Positions 46,676 to 56,753 of a stretch of DNA of 64,000 nt are shown here, piece by piece. The stretch spans positions 27,637,989 through 27,701,988 of the forward strand of contig NC_092572.1 of NCBI RefSeq assembly GCF_037975245.1, read 5' to 3'. Below the pieces are notes generated by a model, which was not told the DNA's origin, ran no database searches, and saw nothing but the letters and a program-made list of their open reading frames with translations. Each line of letters opens with the position of its first letter. Position 1 is the first letter of the stretch. Both the position numbers and the translations under genes were made by a program. This stretch comes from Apostichopus japonicus (taxonomy: Eukaryota > Echinodermata > Holothuroidea > Aspidochirotida > Stichopodidae).

Positions 46676-49538
46676 CTGAAAGAAAACATGATACAATAAC
46701 ATATAAACTGAATGACAGTTTCAAGCTCGGAGTAGAAAGGCAAGAAAGGCATCAGCCAAGGGGGTGACAAACCGGTTGAACACCGAAGTGTAGTCAGCCC
46801 TAGGACTAATAGGGACTGTGATTATAGTAACACATGAAGACTTGCAAAATCTTTGCATGAAATGTTTACTCCTGGTCCACCAATCCAACCACAGACAACA
46901 ATAATTTAGACGTATTGACTTACTGTGACACTAGTATGCAATGAAGGCAGGGTGTGGAGAGAGAAAGGGGGCAAATATGCAGGCATCTGACAAAACATGT
47001 ATTATGTAAAATGGGAAAGAAGTGTTCTCATTTTCAAATATTTATTGCAGTTGTTTGCTTTTATTTTGAAAATGATTACTGTCTGTAATGTACATTTGTT
47101 TTTCAAATGCCAAAATGTTTCTTAAATACTGAAGCTCTTAAAAAGGTCTAATGTTGCAACTGGTTTCAGTGAAACACTGATAACAATCTTTGAAAATATG
47201 AAAAGAAACCAAAGAGAAAGTAAAATGTTTCAGACCATATTGACATTGTGATGACATCACAGATTTACAAAGTAAGAGCAATTCCAGACATGACCTATAA
47301 ATTAGGATATCTCCCAAATGTCTCCTGTTTGAGTTGTTCTCCAAAAGCTGACTGTCATGTCAGCCAAAGATGATGGTTAGTTTTGTGTCCTCTTTCAGAC
47401 ATTGAAGGAGAAGACTTTAAACCTATGATGTCTCCCAGATATTTCCTGTTTGAGATGTTCTTCCCAAAGATGACTTTCATATCAGCCAAAGATTACGGTT
47501 GTGTTTGTGTCCCCTTTAATGACATTGTAGGACTGCTTTAACACTCCAAGTTCATAAATCATGACATACTTGCACCTTAAGAACTACAATGTTTATAGAG
47601 TAATTCAGACTAGTTTCAGATCAAACATTACATCGTCTTGAGTTTCTCCCTGGAGTCCTAATGATATGATATGACTGATCTTCTAATATTATTAGAGAAT
47701 CTTGCTACATCCTCACATATTAAACTACTTAAAGCAAGTCTAGGTGCAAGCCTTACCTTTACCAAAGACTTCTCTCAGTAGTTGCATCGTTGTTTTTTCT
47801 GTTTTTTCTTTGATACCACCTTTATGCTGCACCTGCTCTACTGCTGTCTCATCATCAAAGATGGCCGACATCTGAAGCATAAAAAGAGATAAAAAGTAGA
47901 ATAAACCAATTATGAAGAGAAAACTGACTCTCCAAACTGGTGTTATAAGCTCACACTTGGTTTGAACTTTCAATCAAATATAAAGAATGTTTGCCCTGAT
48001 TCGTATAAAGCAAATGTGGTTAAGGTCTTCGTTTTACCTGCTACCAAATTGTTGTAGCAGACAAAGTCATTTTCTCTGAACTGTGACATATATTATCAAG
48101 GTTTTCTCTTAATGTGGTGATATTAATGGACAATGCTCACTACATATTTGCTTTCACTTTCATACATATATGCTATAATGGAAATATGTTGTACCAAGTC
48201 ACAACTCCAGTCAATAAGTTCCCAAAGTGAAGTGACTCAAACAAATTTGTGGAGTTCTTCACTTATGAATCTTAGCCGTTCTTGGAGACAACATATTGAT
48301 TTAAGTCACAAATATTAGTGCTACCTCTAATCTCACTCAACATTAAACCGAAATGATGTCTTCTAATAATCGGAAATATAGAAATATGAGAGTTTGTACG
48401 CATTAAGGATTCTGCAGTAACCGTAATTGTTCAACACATTCATGTTATTTAAATTTATGTTACTAAGGAGGTGAAGGGGAGGGGCATATGGTACTGATTT
48501 GTGTGCTTAGATAAGGCTCATGAAAGGAAGGGGGATGGGAGGGATATCATATATGGACAAGGGGTGTGGCCACTCTCTATGATTTAAAAAGTGCAGAAGG
48601 GTACATTAACAACATTATATCTTCAATTGTAAACAACAAATGAAAACAACACAGAGGGTCAGCATATGCACAGGGTAAATGCAATGCAATTATCATCTTA
48701 CCCTCTCCCCCCCCCCCATCTCACCAGAAGCACAGGGAAGTAAATACAATTCAATTATCATCTTAAACTCCCCCCCCCCATCTCACCAGATGCACAGGGA
48801 AGTAAATGCAATTCAATTATCATCTTACCCCCCCCCCCCCCATCTCACCAGAAGCACAGGGAAGTAAATGCAATGCAATTATCATCTTACCCTCTCCCCC
48901 CCCCCATCTCACCAAATTTGATTTACTATTATTTAAAAATTAAAAAATAATAAACATTTTCACATGTCTCAAATGTGATGAATATGCCATGGCTTTTATT
49001 GGATTTGGAATATAAATGATACAATATGTTACAGCTGTGAAGGTATTTAATTGAAACATTTTAATCTAGCTCATTAACGATTTAAGCTACCTCATAAATG
49101 TTACCATCACTGCCCTGTTCGCATGGCACGATGTACCTCAACTAGACAGACCCATAGCTGACAGGAAACAGGAACTGTTAGCAGCCACAAAAATATACAA
49201 CTCACCTTATGGAACCAGATCAGCTAGTATGAGGGTAAGGTTAAATATAATGTAGGTAGTTTATGGTCATGAGTACCACACACTTTCACTATAGCAAGCC
49301 CTGCCTATTTCCTTCTAAACAACCTTGAGATTAACCAAAAGAACAAGAACAGCATAATTTCATAACCAACTTGGACTGTGAGTTTAATATGTGATGATCT
49401 TGTGACCAGTTTCATATATTTTTCATTCCAAATAATTATCTTGATTTGCTTTCATGATATGTCTTACCTGGTCACAGCCTATCGCACAGACAAAGAGGCC
49501 AAAGAGAAGTGCCAGGACGATCAGAACGATAGTGTGAG
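46599..49538 (-). CDS. ZDHHC3/7: ZDHHC3/7-type palmitoyltransferase, last three exons
   Basis: Three minus-strand exons join in phase: 49468-49538, 47757-47871 and 46599-46675. The joined protein end reads HTIVLIVLALLFGLFVCAIG (last transmembrane segment), then MSAIFDDETAVEQV and LLREVFGK, then GPIYCWLLPCRTTRYPLLTP and a C-terminus ending GYDV. This matches the fourth membrane helix, the TDETGIEQL-type cytosolic motif and the conserved VFG segment of ZDHHC3/ZDHHC7, Golgi protein S-acyltransferases. The catalytic Cys-rich DHHC exons were not found to the right within this window; they may be in a long intron distance, off the window, or lost. So function here is inferred from the tail only. 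Confidence 0.8.
47757..47871 (-). CDS. ZDHHC3/7: ZDHHC exon, DETxxEQ motif
   Basis: A 115-base exon, acceptor TGCTTCAG, donor AAAG/GTAAGG. Contains FDDETAVEQVQ, which aligns with the conserved cytosolic motif after the last membrane helix of ZDHHC3/7, then a Lys-rich stretch and LLREVFGK. Confidence 0.83.
48677..48913 (+). repeat. Four-copy minisatellite, about 60 bp, C-rich
   Basis: GCAATTATCATCTTAC, a C run and CATCTCACCAGAAGCACAGG repeat four times. The C runs vary from about 9 to 14. It lies in the intron between two ZDHHC exons. Confidence 0.92.
49468..49538 (-). CDS. ZDHHC3/7: ZDHHC exon, fourth membrane helix
   Basis: A 71-base exon encoding HTIVLIVLALLFGLFVCAIG and CDQ, a membrane helix. 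Donor CAG/GTAAGA is consensus; the AAAG acceptor is weaker. Phase 0 at the donor fits the next exon. Confidence 0.75.
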
Positions 49539-51033
49539 CTTTGTGAATAATCAGGTATAATGAAAGAGAGGTAAAGATTTTAAAATGGGCAACAATGCTG
49601 CAGAATCTCAATCCTAATGATGTGCTTATACTTACATGCTTATCACTTTTTTTAAGACAGGTATTACAAAGTTAACTAAGGCCTGTTTGCTAACAGACAT
49701 TTCCATTGCAGAATACAAAGTTACAAAAGCGATTACAAAACACAAGGATAAAATTAGCAAGATAAAATCTTATTTTACCTTAAAGTCAGTCCCAACAAAC
49801 AAAGTCATTCTTTACAGAACACTGCTCACTGACAGGAGAACTTTGTAAAATTCATATGTTATTCCACTTGTATTAAATTGTTATATCTATGTCCCTTTCA
49901 AGCAACAATTTTCTTTCCAGATTACAATCCAAGTTGTCTAAACTTTTCTACAGTAGCTCTGTGGATATTTGCATGGCTTCGCTGACAGGTAAGGGATCTC
50001 TCAGTCACTTGCAGGCTAAGTGGTATCACTGTCACATCAGCACAGTCTGTTACATCAGCATTGTTACGAACGCAGGATTCTAAGAGCGGGACGCATTGTT
50101 TTAGCCACGGAAGCAAAGTTTCAAATTGCTTGTGTCCTAGCAGACGCAAACTTTTGTATTAGAGAAACGAGCCCCAAGTACACACACTCACAACTAGACC
50201 GATGAAAAAGATAACTAAAAACATTTTTGAATGAACATCTTTCTGTCTTTCTTTAAAAAACAAAACAAATTTCTTCCTATCCTATAGATGATCGAATTTA
50301 ATTGGAAACAAATAAATCATAACAATCGACCAGCAAGGTACAGAGTTAAAAACATTTCCATTCCATTTATGCTAAAAATAGTCCATGATGTGACACTACT
50401 TTTCCCCTGTGTAGAGATAGCCAAGTTTGTGCTATAGGCTATCATATACGTGCGCTCAAATATCATAAGGTTATGTTTTGTTGTCACATACAGTACGTAC
50501 GTTTCGACAACAAGGGCTCGTGGTACGAAGATGCACTTGAATTGTTTATGAAACTATCACTTAATATTTGAAACTTTGTCCTGATCAGAAATTGTTATAA
50601 GTTGAGAATCTATCAATTTTGTAGGGAGCTTAGCATCTCTGATACTGAAAAGGAATATTTTTCATCTCAGACTATGTTTGTTCTCTCCGCAAGGAGAGTT
50701 GCTAATGTAAAATTTACGTTCATACCACAGTAGTTTCTTTCTGCAAACCTTTTCGCTCTCCCTTTGACCACGTGCTTCAAACTTGTGTGGTGCAACGTTC
50801 ATGTGTAAACTATTGTACTTCATGCATCATGAAAAGTAGCCATTGCATTTTTTTAATCGACATTGTGTAAAAACTGATTTACGTAACCCTACTGTGATTT
50901 TCGCTGAGCTGGTTGTTTGCAAACACTACATATCGCCCAGGGTCAGCTTTTGAGGATTTGCACATGTGGAGTAGTATACCACCTGGTGGTATTGCAAAAG
51001 TTTGGATTCCCAGTGAACAAACTCCTACTTATT
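49539..51033. other. Upstream of the ZDHHC exon; no exon recognised
   Basis: I searched the minus strand for a DHHC cysteine-rich exon and saw none. Nothing else identified. Confidence 0.35.
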
Positions 51034-52303
51034 TAGAATTCTGATGCTCGTTTAGTCACTAAAACCAAGAACCATGATATGATGACTCTGTTACGGAGAG
51101 TACTACATTGGCTGTCAATTAAGCAGCAAATCATTTCCAAAATGTTATGCTTTGATTGAAATTTAAGAGGCAAGGTGCCAACCTACTTGAGTGGAACTGT
51201 TGACATGGGGTTGTAATGGGCTGATTCTTTGTTCAAAACCCCGGCTTAACCTACCATAGAATAAATCTACAGTATATTAAAAAGTTGAAAAATGGAAAGA
51301 CAGGAGGAGTGGATATGTTAACACCTGAATTGTTAAAAGCAGACATAGATACAACAGCCAACAAGTTACACAGCATTATATGTGATATCTGGGTTCAAGA
51401 AAAAATACCAAAAGACTGGAAGAAAGGTCTAATCGTGAAATTACCGAAGAAAGGAGACTTAACTGAGTGCGGAAACTGGCGAGGGATAACATTGCTGCCT
51501 ATTGCTAGCAAGATACTGGGAAGAATTGTTATTGACAGGATTAAAATAGGCATTGACAAGAAACTTAGACCAGAACAAGCAGGATTTCGTCAAGGAAAGA
51601 GCACAACTGAACAGATCTTGATACTGAGAAATATTATTGAACAATCCATTGAGTGGCAATCTTCATTATACAGTACGGAAGAAAAACCAAAATCAAGCTA
51701 TACAAAACTTTGGTAAGACCAGTACTTCTTTACGGTTGCGAAACTTGGAAAATGAACAAAAGTGATGAAAATAGACTGGATTCCTTCCAATACCAGTGTT
51801 TGAAGAAGGCACTACAATTATTCTGGCCCAATATCATTTCAATGGATGAGCTCAATAAATACACCCAAACTGCAAGAATAAGTCAAGAAGTCAAAAGAAG
51901 AAGATGGAATTGGATTGGTCATGTTTTAAGGAAACCAAATGATCACCATTGTATGATTGCCCTGACATGGCGGCCAGAAGGGAAGCGGAAAGTTGGCAGA
52001 CCAAAAACAACGTGGAGGAGGACAGTGGAAAGAGAAAGAAAGCAAGCTTGGCGGATGGAAGACTTGGAATGAGGCAAGGGAAAGTGCACGAGCCAGGGAC
52101 AAGTGGAAACAGAGCGTGATGGCCTTATGTGCCACAAGGCACGAAGAGGCTAGTTGAGTTGAGTTATGGTGATAGGGCATTTCTTATTTCTGCACCATGA
52201 CTCTGGAACGCCCAGCCACAGTCAATTCGTCTTTTACCCACCTTTGAATGCTTTATGTCCAAACTGAGAACTCACCGTTTTGTTATGTACTTTAATGAAT
52301 GAT
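51034..52303 (+). mobile_element. Older LINE relic interrupted by a second LINE
   Basis: The left part (51034-51240) reads NSDARLVTKTKNHDMMTLLR, VLHWLSIKQQIISKM and GKVPTYL, and the right part (52163-52303) reads GDRAFLISAP, a stop, then LWNAQPQSIRLLPTFECFMS. These are consecutive segments of the C-terminal region of a CR1/L2/Rex-like reverse transcriptase. A different LINE fragment (51241-52160) sits between them. The outer copy has in-frame stops and is dead. Confidence 0.7.
51241..52160 (+). mobile_element. LINE reverse-transcriptase fragment with internal deletion
   Basis: The first part (to about 51660) encodes LKNGKTGGVDMLTPELLKAD, DWKKGLIVKLPKKGDLTECG, NWRGITLLPIASKILGRIV and EQAGFRQGKSTTEQILILRN, early reverse-transcriptase blocks. 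The second part (51653-52072, other frame) encodes LLYGCETWKMNKSDENRL, RRRWNWIGHVLRKPNDHHC and GKRKVGRPKTTWRR, the C-terminal region. The middle, where the catalytic YxDD should be, is missing, and a further frameshift near 52065 leads to ESARARDKWKQSVMALC. Inactive. Clade uncertain (RTE-like or related). Confidence 0.85.
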
Positions 52304-55300
52304 CTTGTTTGTATTTGTTTTAATCTTATTTATTTATTACTTATTTATTACTGATGGATTTATTGGTTTCTTGGTTGCTTTCCTTATTTGTTTTTATTCT
52401 GATTTCACCTTGACTAATTCATTTTATTTCTCTGTATATATCTTTAATTTGTACTTCTTAAAATATTTACAAAAGTCCCCATCTAAAGTACTTCCCGATA
52501 TTCGTTTATGTAAAGTGTTATATAATACACAGAAATTATTATTATAATTGCGTTGTTTCTATAACAGTTAACGGTGTGTGTGTAATGGGAGTAAACAATG
52601 ATCAGAGGGTATATTTGGTGGAAGGTGTTAGATCTGACATATTGTTTCTCCTAATTTAACTTGGCAATTACAAATTAATGTTGTCCGTCCAGGCATGCAG
52701 TTATTATTACGGCAAATGGGAAGGGCATGACGGCAAAAGTGAATCCGAATAATGGCACTAACGGCAGTTATGGTGGGTGCAATGTTTACGTCATTTTATG
52801 AGCAATAAAGTGTCTCATTAGGCCATTTCATTTCGAATAACCAAAAAATATACAAGTTTCAGACTACAAATTGTTATTTTTGATTTCATAACGAAATTGT
52901 ATCAATTCCGTTTGTTTCGTTCGCTTGATGGCATAGTGAATCGGAAATTCCGAAAACTTTTAATCTTCACGTAGTTGATATTTTGTAAAACAGGCAATAC
53001 ATTAAATGTTTAACCACAAAAAGTTGAGATCGTTAGGCTATTATCGCGATTAATGCCAAGCCACCGAATATACGACGAAAAACCCAGAACCCATCAATTG
53101 AAAAAGAAAAACGCAGGTTTGCTTTCATGAAAGTGCTCTTTATTTTAATCATGTATATTTTCGTGTACGGATAAAATCACTCATCACCGAAAACAAAAAT
53201 ATATACCGATGAAAAGCACTTGAAGTTAAAACCTTCCATTCATCGCCACAGCAATGGTGTATGTATACTACTACAAGCCCTCTTCAAGACATAGCACATA
53301 CCTGCCGATTTACAGCTAATTGAAAGTTGTAAACAACCCTACGTAAAGTGTAATTTTTTGGGGGGGGGGGGCAATCCGATGGTTAGGCTAGATTTTCCCA
53401 TTGACTTAGTGTGGTGTTAGGCTACCATATGGTCGACGATAGCATCAATTACAAAGTAAAGTACTGTTCAGAGATTACTTAGTTTAGTTTTGTAGACACT
53501 AAGTGCATTAAGTGCAATTAAGTGCATTGATCAACATACTAAATATGAAGTAAATCTAAGTTTCCCTTTTTACGTTAGAGATTTTATGAGATATTCAGAC
53601 TTTGACTTCTGCTGACCTCAAATGACCTTTAAATTCTGCAGAAAACAGTAGGTTTCGTTTGCTCAAAATCATTTAAACAATTTTTATTTCAACCTTGCCT
53701 ACATGGTTGGTCATCTGCAGGATTTCTTGGGTGACTAAATGAAAGCATTTGGATTTTTAAAATGGCGCGTAATGAATACTACAATATATTGATTTGGCCT
53801 TGTTTATGAGTACCGCAACATAAGGCTACGTAACCCTAGTCTATCGGCCTGAGGCTTATGTTTTCTCTTAGTGACTAGTCTTATGGAGATCGATACATCT
53901 TGGATAGAACTGTAGAGTTATAGACATTTTATATGGTGTATGACACTGTTCATGCTTGTTAGTCCATGTTGGGTTGCGGTAATTCTCTGGTAGAAGAAAA
54001 CGATTTCCGTAATCGTTTCCGATCATTTCAAGAGACATAGGGTAAGCCCATGAATACGGCAGGTATGTTGCAGCAACATAAATGAGCGTGCGGTATGCCC
54101 ACATGCACAGTTAAGTTCTGCATACACATTGTACTCCAGCTAGCTTGTCATACGTGTATTGGTCCGTGAGGTAGAAAGCAAACGCGTTCGCAGCCACCAG
54201 ATTCTGTAGTATGAAGTATATGATACTTTACGTAACCATTAGTGTAAATGTACAGTGTGCACATTCTGTCTTTACTAATAACGAAACATGCTAACTGCAA
54301 GTATGTGATGCGAAAGGGTGTGAATACATCTAAAGTGTAGAGTTTTCCCCCTCATTATGGAACGTTCCAAAATATGATTGATTTCTTACGTTGTTTCTAA
54401 TATGATAGGATGGCTATAACAACAAGCTACTATAACTTTATTTGAGGTTTTGTGAGAAGTGTTGAACTGAAAGCGTTGTGCGGGGTCCCGGTAGGCAAGT
54501 GAATCCTGGTATCCCGATCCCGGTATTGACTAGTCGCGATCACAGTGCAATGTGTAAATACTACCGGGAGTGGGAAAACAACCGGTAATTACATTCGTTT
54601 CGTTATCATTCCCGGGTTTCCCAGACATAATAAAAATACCTACGTGTTACTATTATAAATACAGTAAAGAAAACACGTTATTTTGGGTGTCTGTGTTCTT
54701 AGTTTGAAGTGGTAAAGAGATGGGTTTTCATTGTCCTTTTACATGTGATTAATACTAATGTGAAATCTATTCGTGGTTCAAACTGTGACGAATCGAGATA
54801 TTGAATTGATTAAACTACTTGTTTTCGTCAATACCCAAAGTGATAGATGGACCCGGTTGATTTGGGGTTTCCCAAATGAACTTTAAAAAGTCTGACTACA
54901 CTTCATGAGAGAATACCATGATGAATATGACATAATCGGCTCTTTTTATTGGTAAAGTGTACTGGGCTCGCTTTCTACAGCACCAGCATTGCAAGTAGGA
55001 GCCAAATTCAAGGAAGAATTACGACTACAAAATATATGAGTTGAAATAATACACCAGAACTCCTTTAACTTTTAGCTGCGTTGTTCAGAGTAATAAAGAT
55101 TAAATAATTATGGAGAAATTTAAGCAAAAATCGCAAAATCCAGGCAAAAGCACCCACGAGAATATCCATAGCTCCTTCATCTGACAAACAGGAGACAGTC
55201 ATACAGATATGATAACAAGAAACCACTACATCTTCACTAGTTACATACACAGTTACCAATCTAACATTAGCCTATACCAGGGCATGAGTAACCGAGCGTT

Positions 55301-56615
55301 GAGTCTAAGCTATCCTACCACTACCAGTCTAACACAAACTTATATAGCGCCACTGAATTCGAGAAGTGCGCACAACCAGACGGTACTAAGAGAGCCTAAC
55401 ACACATAACTATCATTCAAGTTGCCTACGTCTATCACTCTACAGTACATGATTACAAAGACTACGGTCGACCGTGTCACCGAATAATTGACATTATTAAC
55501 ACGCTCTATAAAAATGTATTGTCCTACCAAACGTAATCCAACTCTTAAGCACATCCCGGGTCTAAGTAAGGACCCCTTTCCTGACTTAACGTTGACGAAA
55601 GTTTCACTCGACGGGCTTTCCGCCCACAGCTGACTACATGCAGAGAGTACACGATGTAAAGAGAATGATCTCGTGTTGCATGCCCTTTATAAAGCGCAAA
55701 AGACAAGGCATTACCGAAATAAATATGCTCACTCTGGAACTCAATCTCAAATCAACACACAACAACAACACGCACTAATTACACATTCCTATAGATTAAT
55801 CAACCTCAAACCCCACTCCTATTACTTTAAAACTGGTTAAGTGTCATGTGTTCACTGAGTACACACCCGAAGTAAACAACAAACTTCTTAGGTATGCATA
55901 GTACAATGCGTCCTAATTTCTTATCTGGATCAATAATTACAAAGTTTGATACTCGGTAAGTTTGTTTCATTTTTTCCTGAAAAGTTATTGCACGAACCGT
56001 CCTTTTATATGATTCCACAATCAATTAAGAATAATATGCGTAACTGTGGGAAGATTGATCCTTGAAGTGGAAGGAGTGCGGTGGGACCAGTTGACCCGGT
56101 GGAGGAATTGGGACCATAGGATGGTAAACAATAACTTCACCTTGCTAAGGAACAAATGTTCTTTTTAATGAAGAATGATTATAATGGTATTTCCCCATGA
56201 CTACGTGACGTCACTGATATCCTTGAACAAATTCAGCCAGAACGAGGTAGATTTATACTTGTAAAGGTTTTGACTCAAAACGGTCGATTCCATGAGAGTA
56301 TTTCCTAACTTCGCTCAGGCGTTACATTTTAATGTTCATCTTAATGGATGTAATAACTCGTGAAAGTTCCTCAGAATACAAACCTGATGACACCTTCCTG
56401 CTTTCATTATGTAAATTTGCTCCCTTTCCGTTGAGGCTTCGTCGATTAAAATTTACCCTCGAAAAACTGGTAGCAATTTCACTTTTAAAACAGGTCAGCT
56501 ACAATGTCTATCATGTAGACCTATACTATAATAGAGTTTGTGTTTGTGCGTTTAGCGTCTTCTGTCTTGTTTTCCCCTCTTTTTAACATTCTTCTGCATC
56601 TTCTTCTTCACGCAG
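52304..56615. other. Region upstream of the GPCR exons
   Basis: Any earlier GPCR exons (TM1-TM6) would be expected here or further left; none recognised. Contains a fragment of the DR1-bearing repeat (about 53590-53700), G runs, and a full CRE palindrome TGACGTCA at 56206-56213. Confidence 0.4.
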
Positions 56616-56753
56616 ATTTTTGCTTGAGTACGAAGACCATGCATGACTGTAAGGTCAAACGTACCCGGATTATGAAGTACCTGTTCACACTCTCCCATTT
56701 TCTCACATATGTAAATAGCGCCGCCAATCCTATCATCTATAACTTCCTCAATG
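56616..56753 (+). CDS. GPCR exon: ECL3 and TM7 with NPxxY motif
   Basis: Contains NSAANPIIYNFLN, the TM7 NPxxY motif in the form typical of orexin receptors. Without splicing, the frame runs on for one Gly and stops at 56756-56758, so read-through gives a receptor lacking helix 8 and tail. The acceptor is strong, the donor is GA rather than GT. Confidence 0.82.

Noticed and set aside
50000-50149. PWLKQCV on the minus strand as the ZDHHC catalytic exon
   Set aside because: Resembles the PWxxxC part of the DHHC motif, but no His-His-Cys precedes it and no splice phase fits.
51940-51955. DHHC motif in a plus-strand frame (PNDHHCMIAL)
   Set aside because: It is within a LINE C-terminal region and on the opposite strand to the ZDHHC exons; coincidence.
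52299-52547. Hydrophobic 82-codon frame as a GPCR helix exon
   Set aside because: Composition is generic AT-rich Phe/Leu/Ile and lies in LINE 3-prime sequence. No class A GPCR motif.
56332-56586. 84-codon frame upstream of TM7 as the TM6 exon
   Set aside because: No CWxP or similar motif, and its frame does not join the TM7 acceptor.
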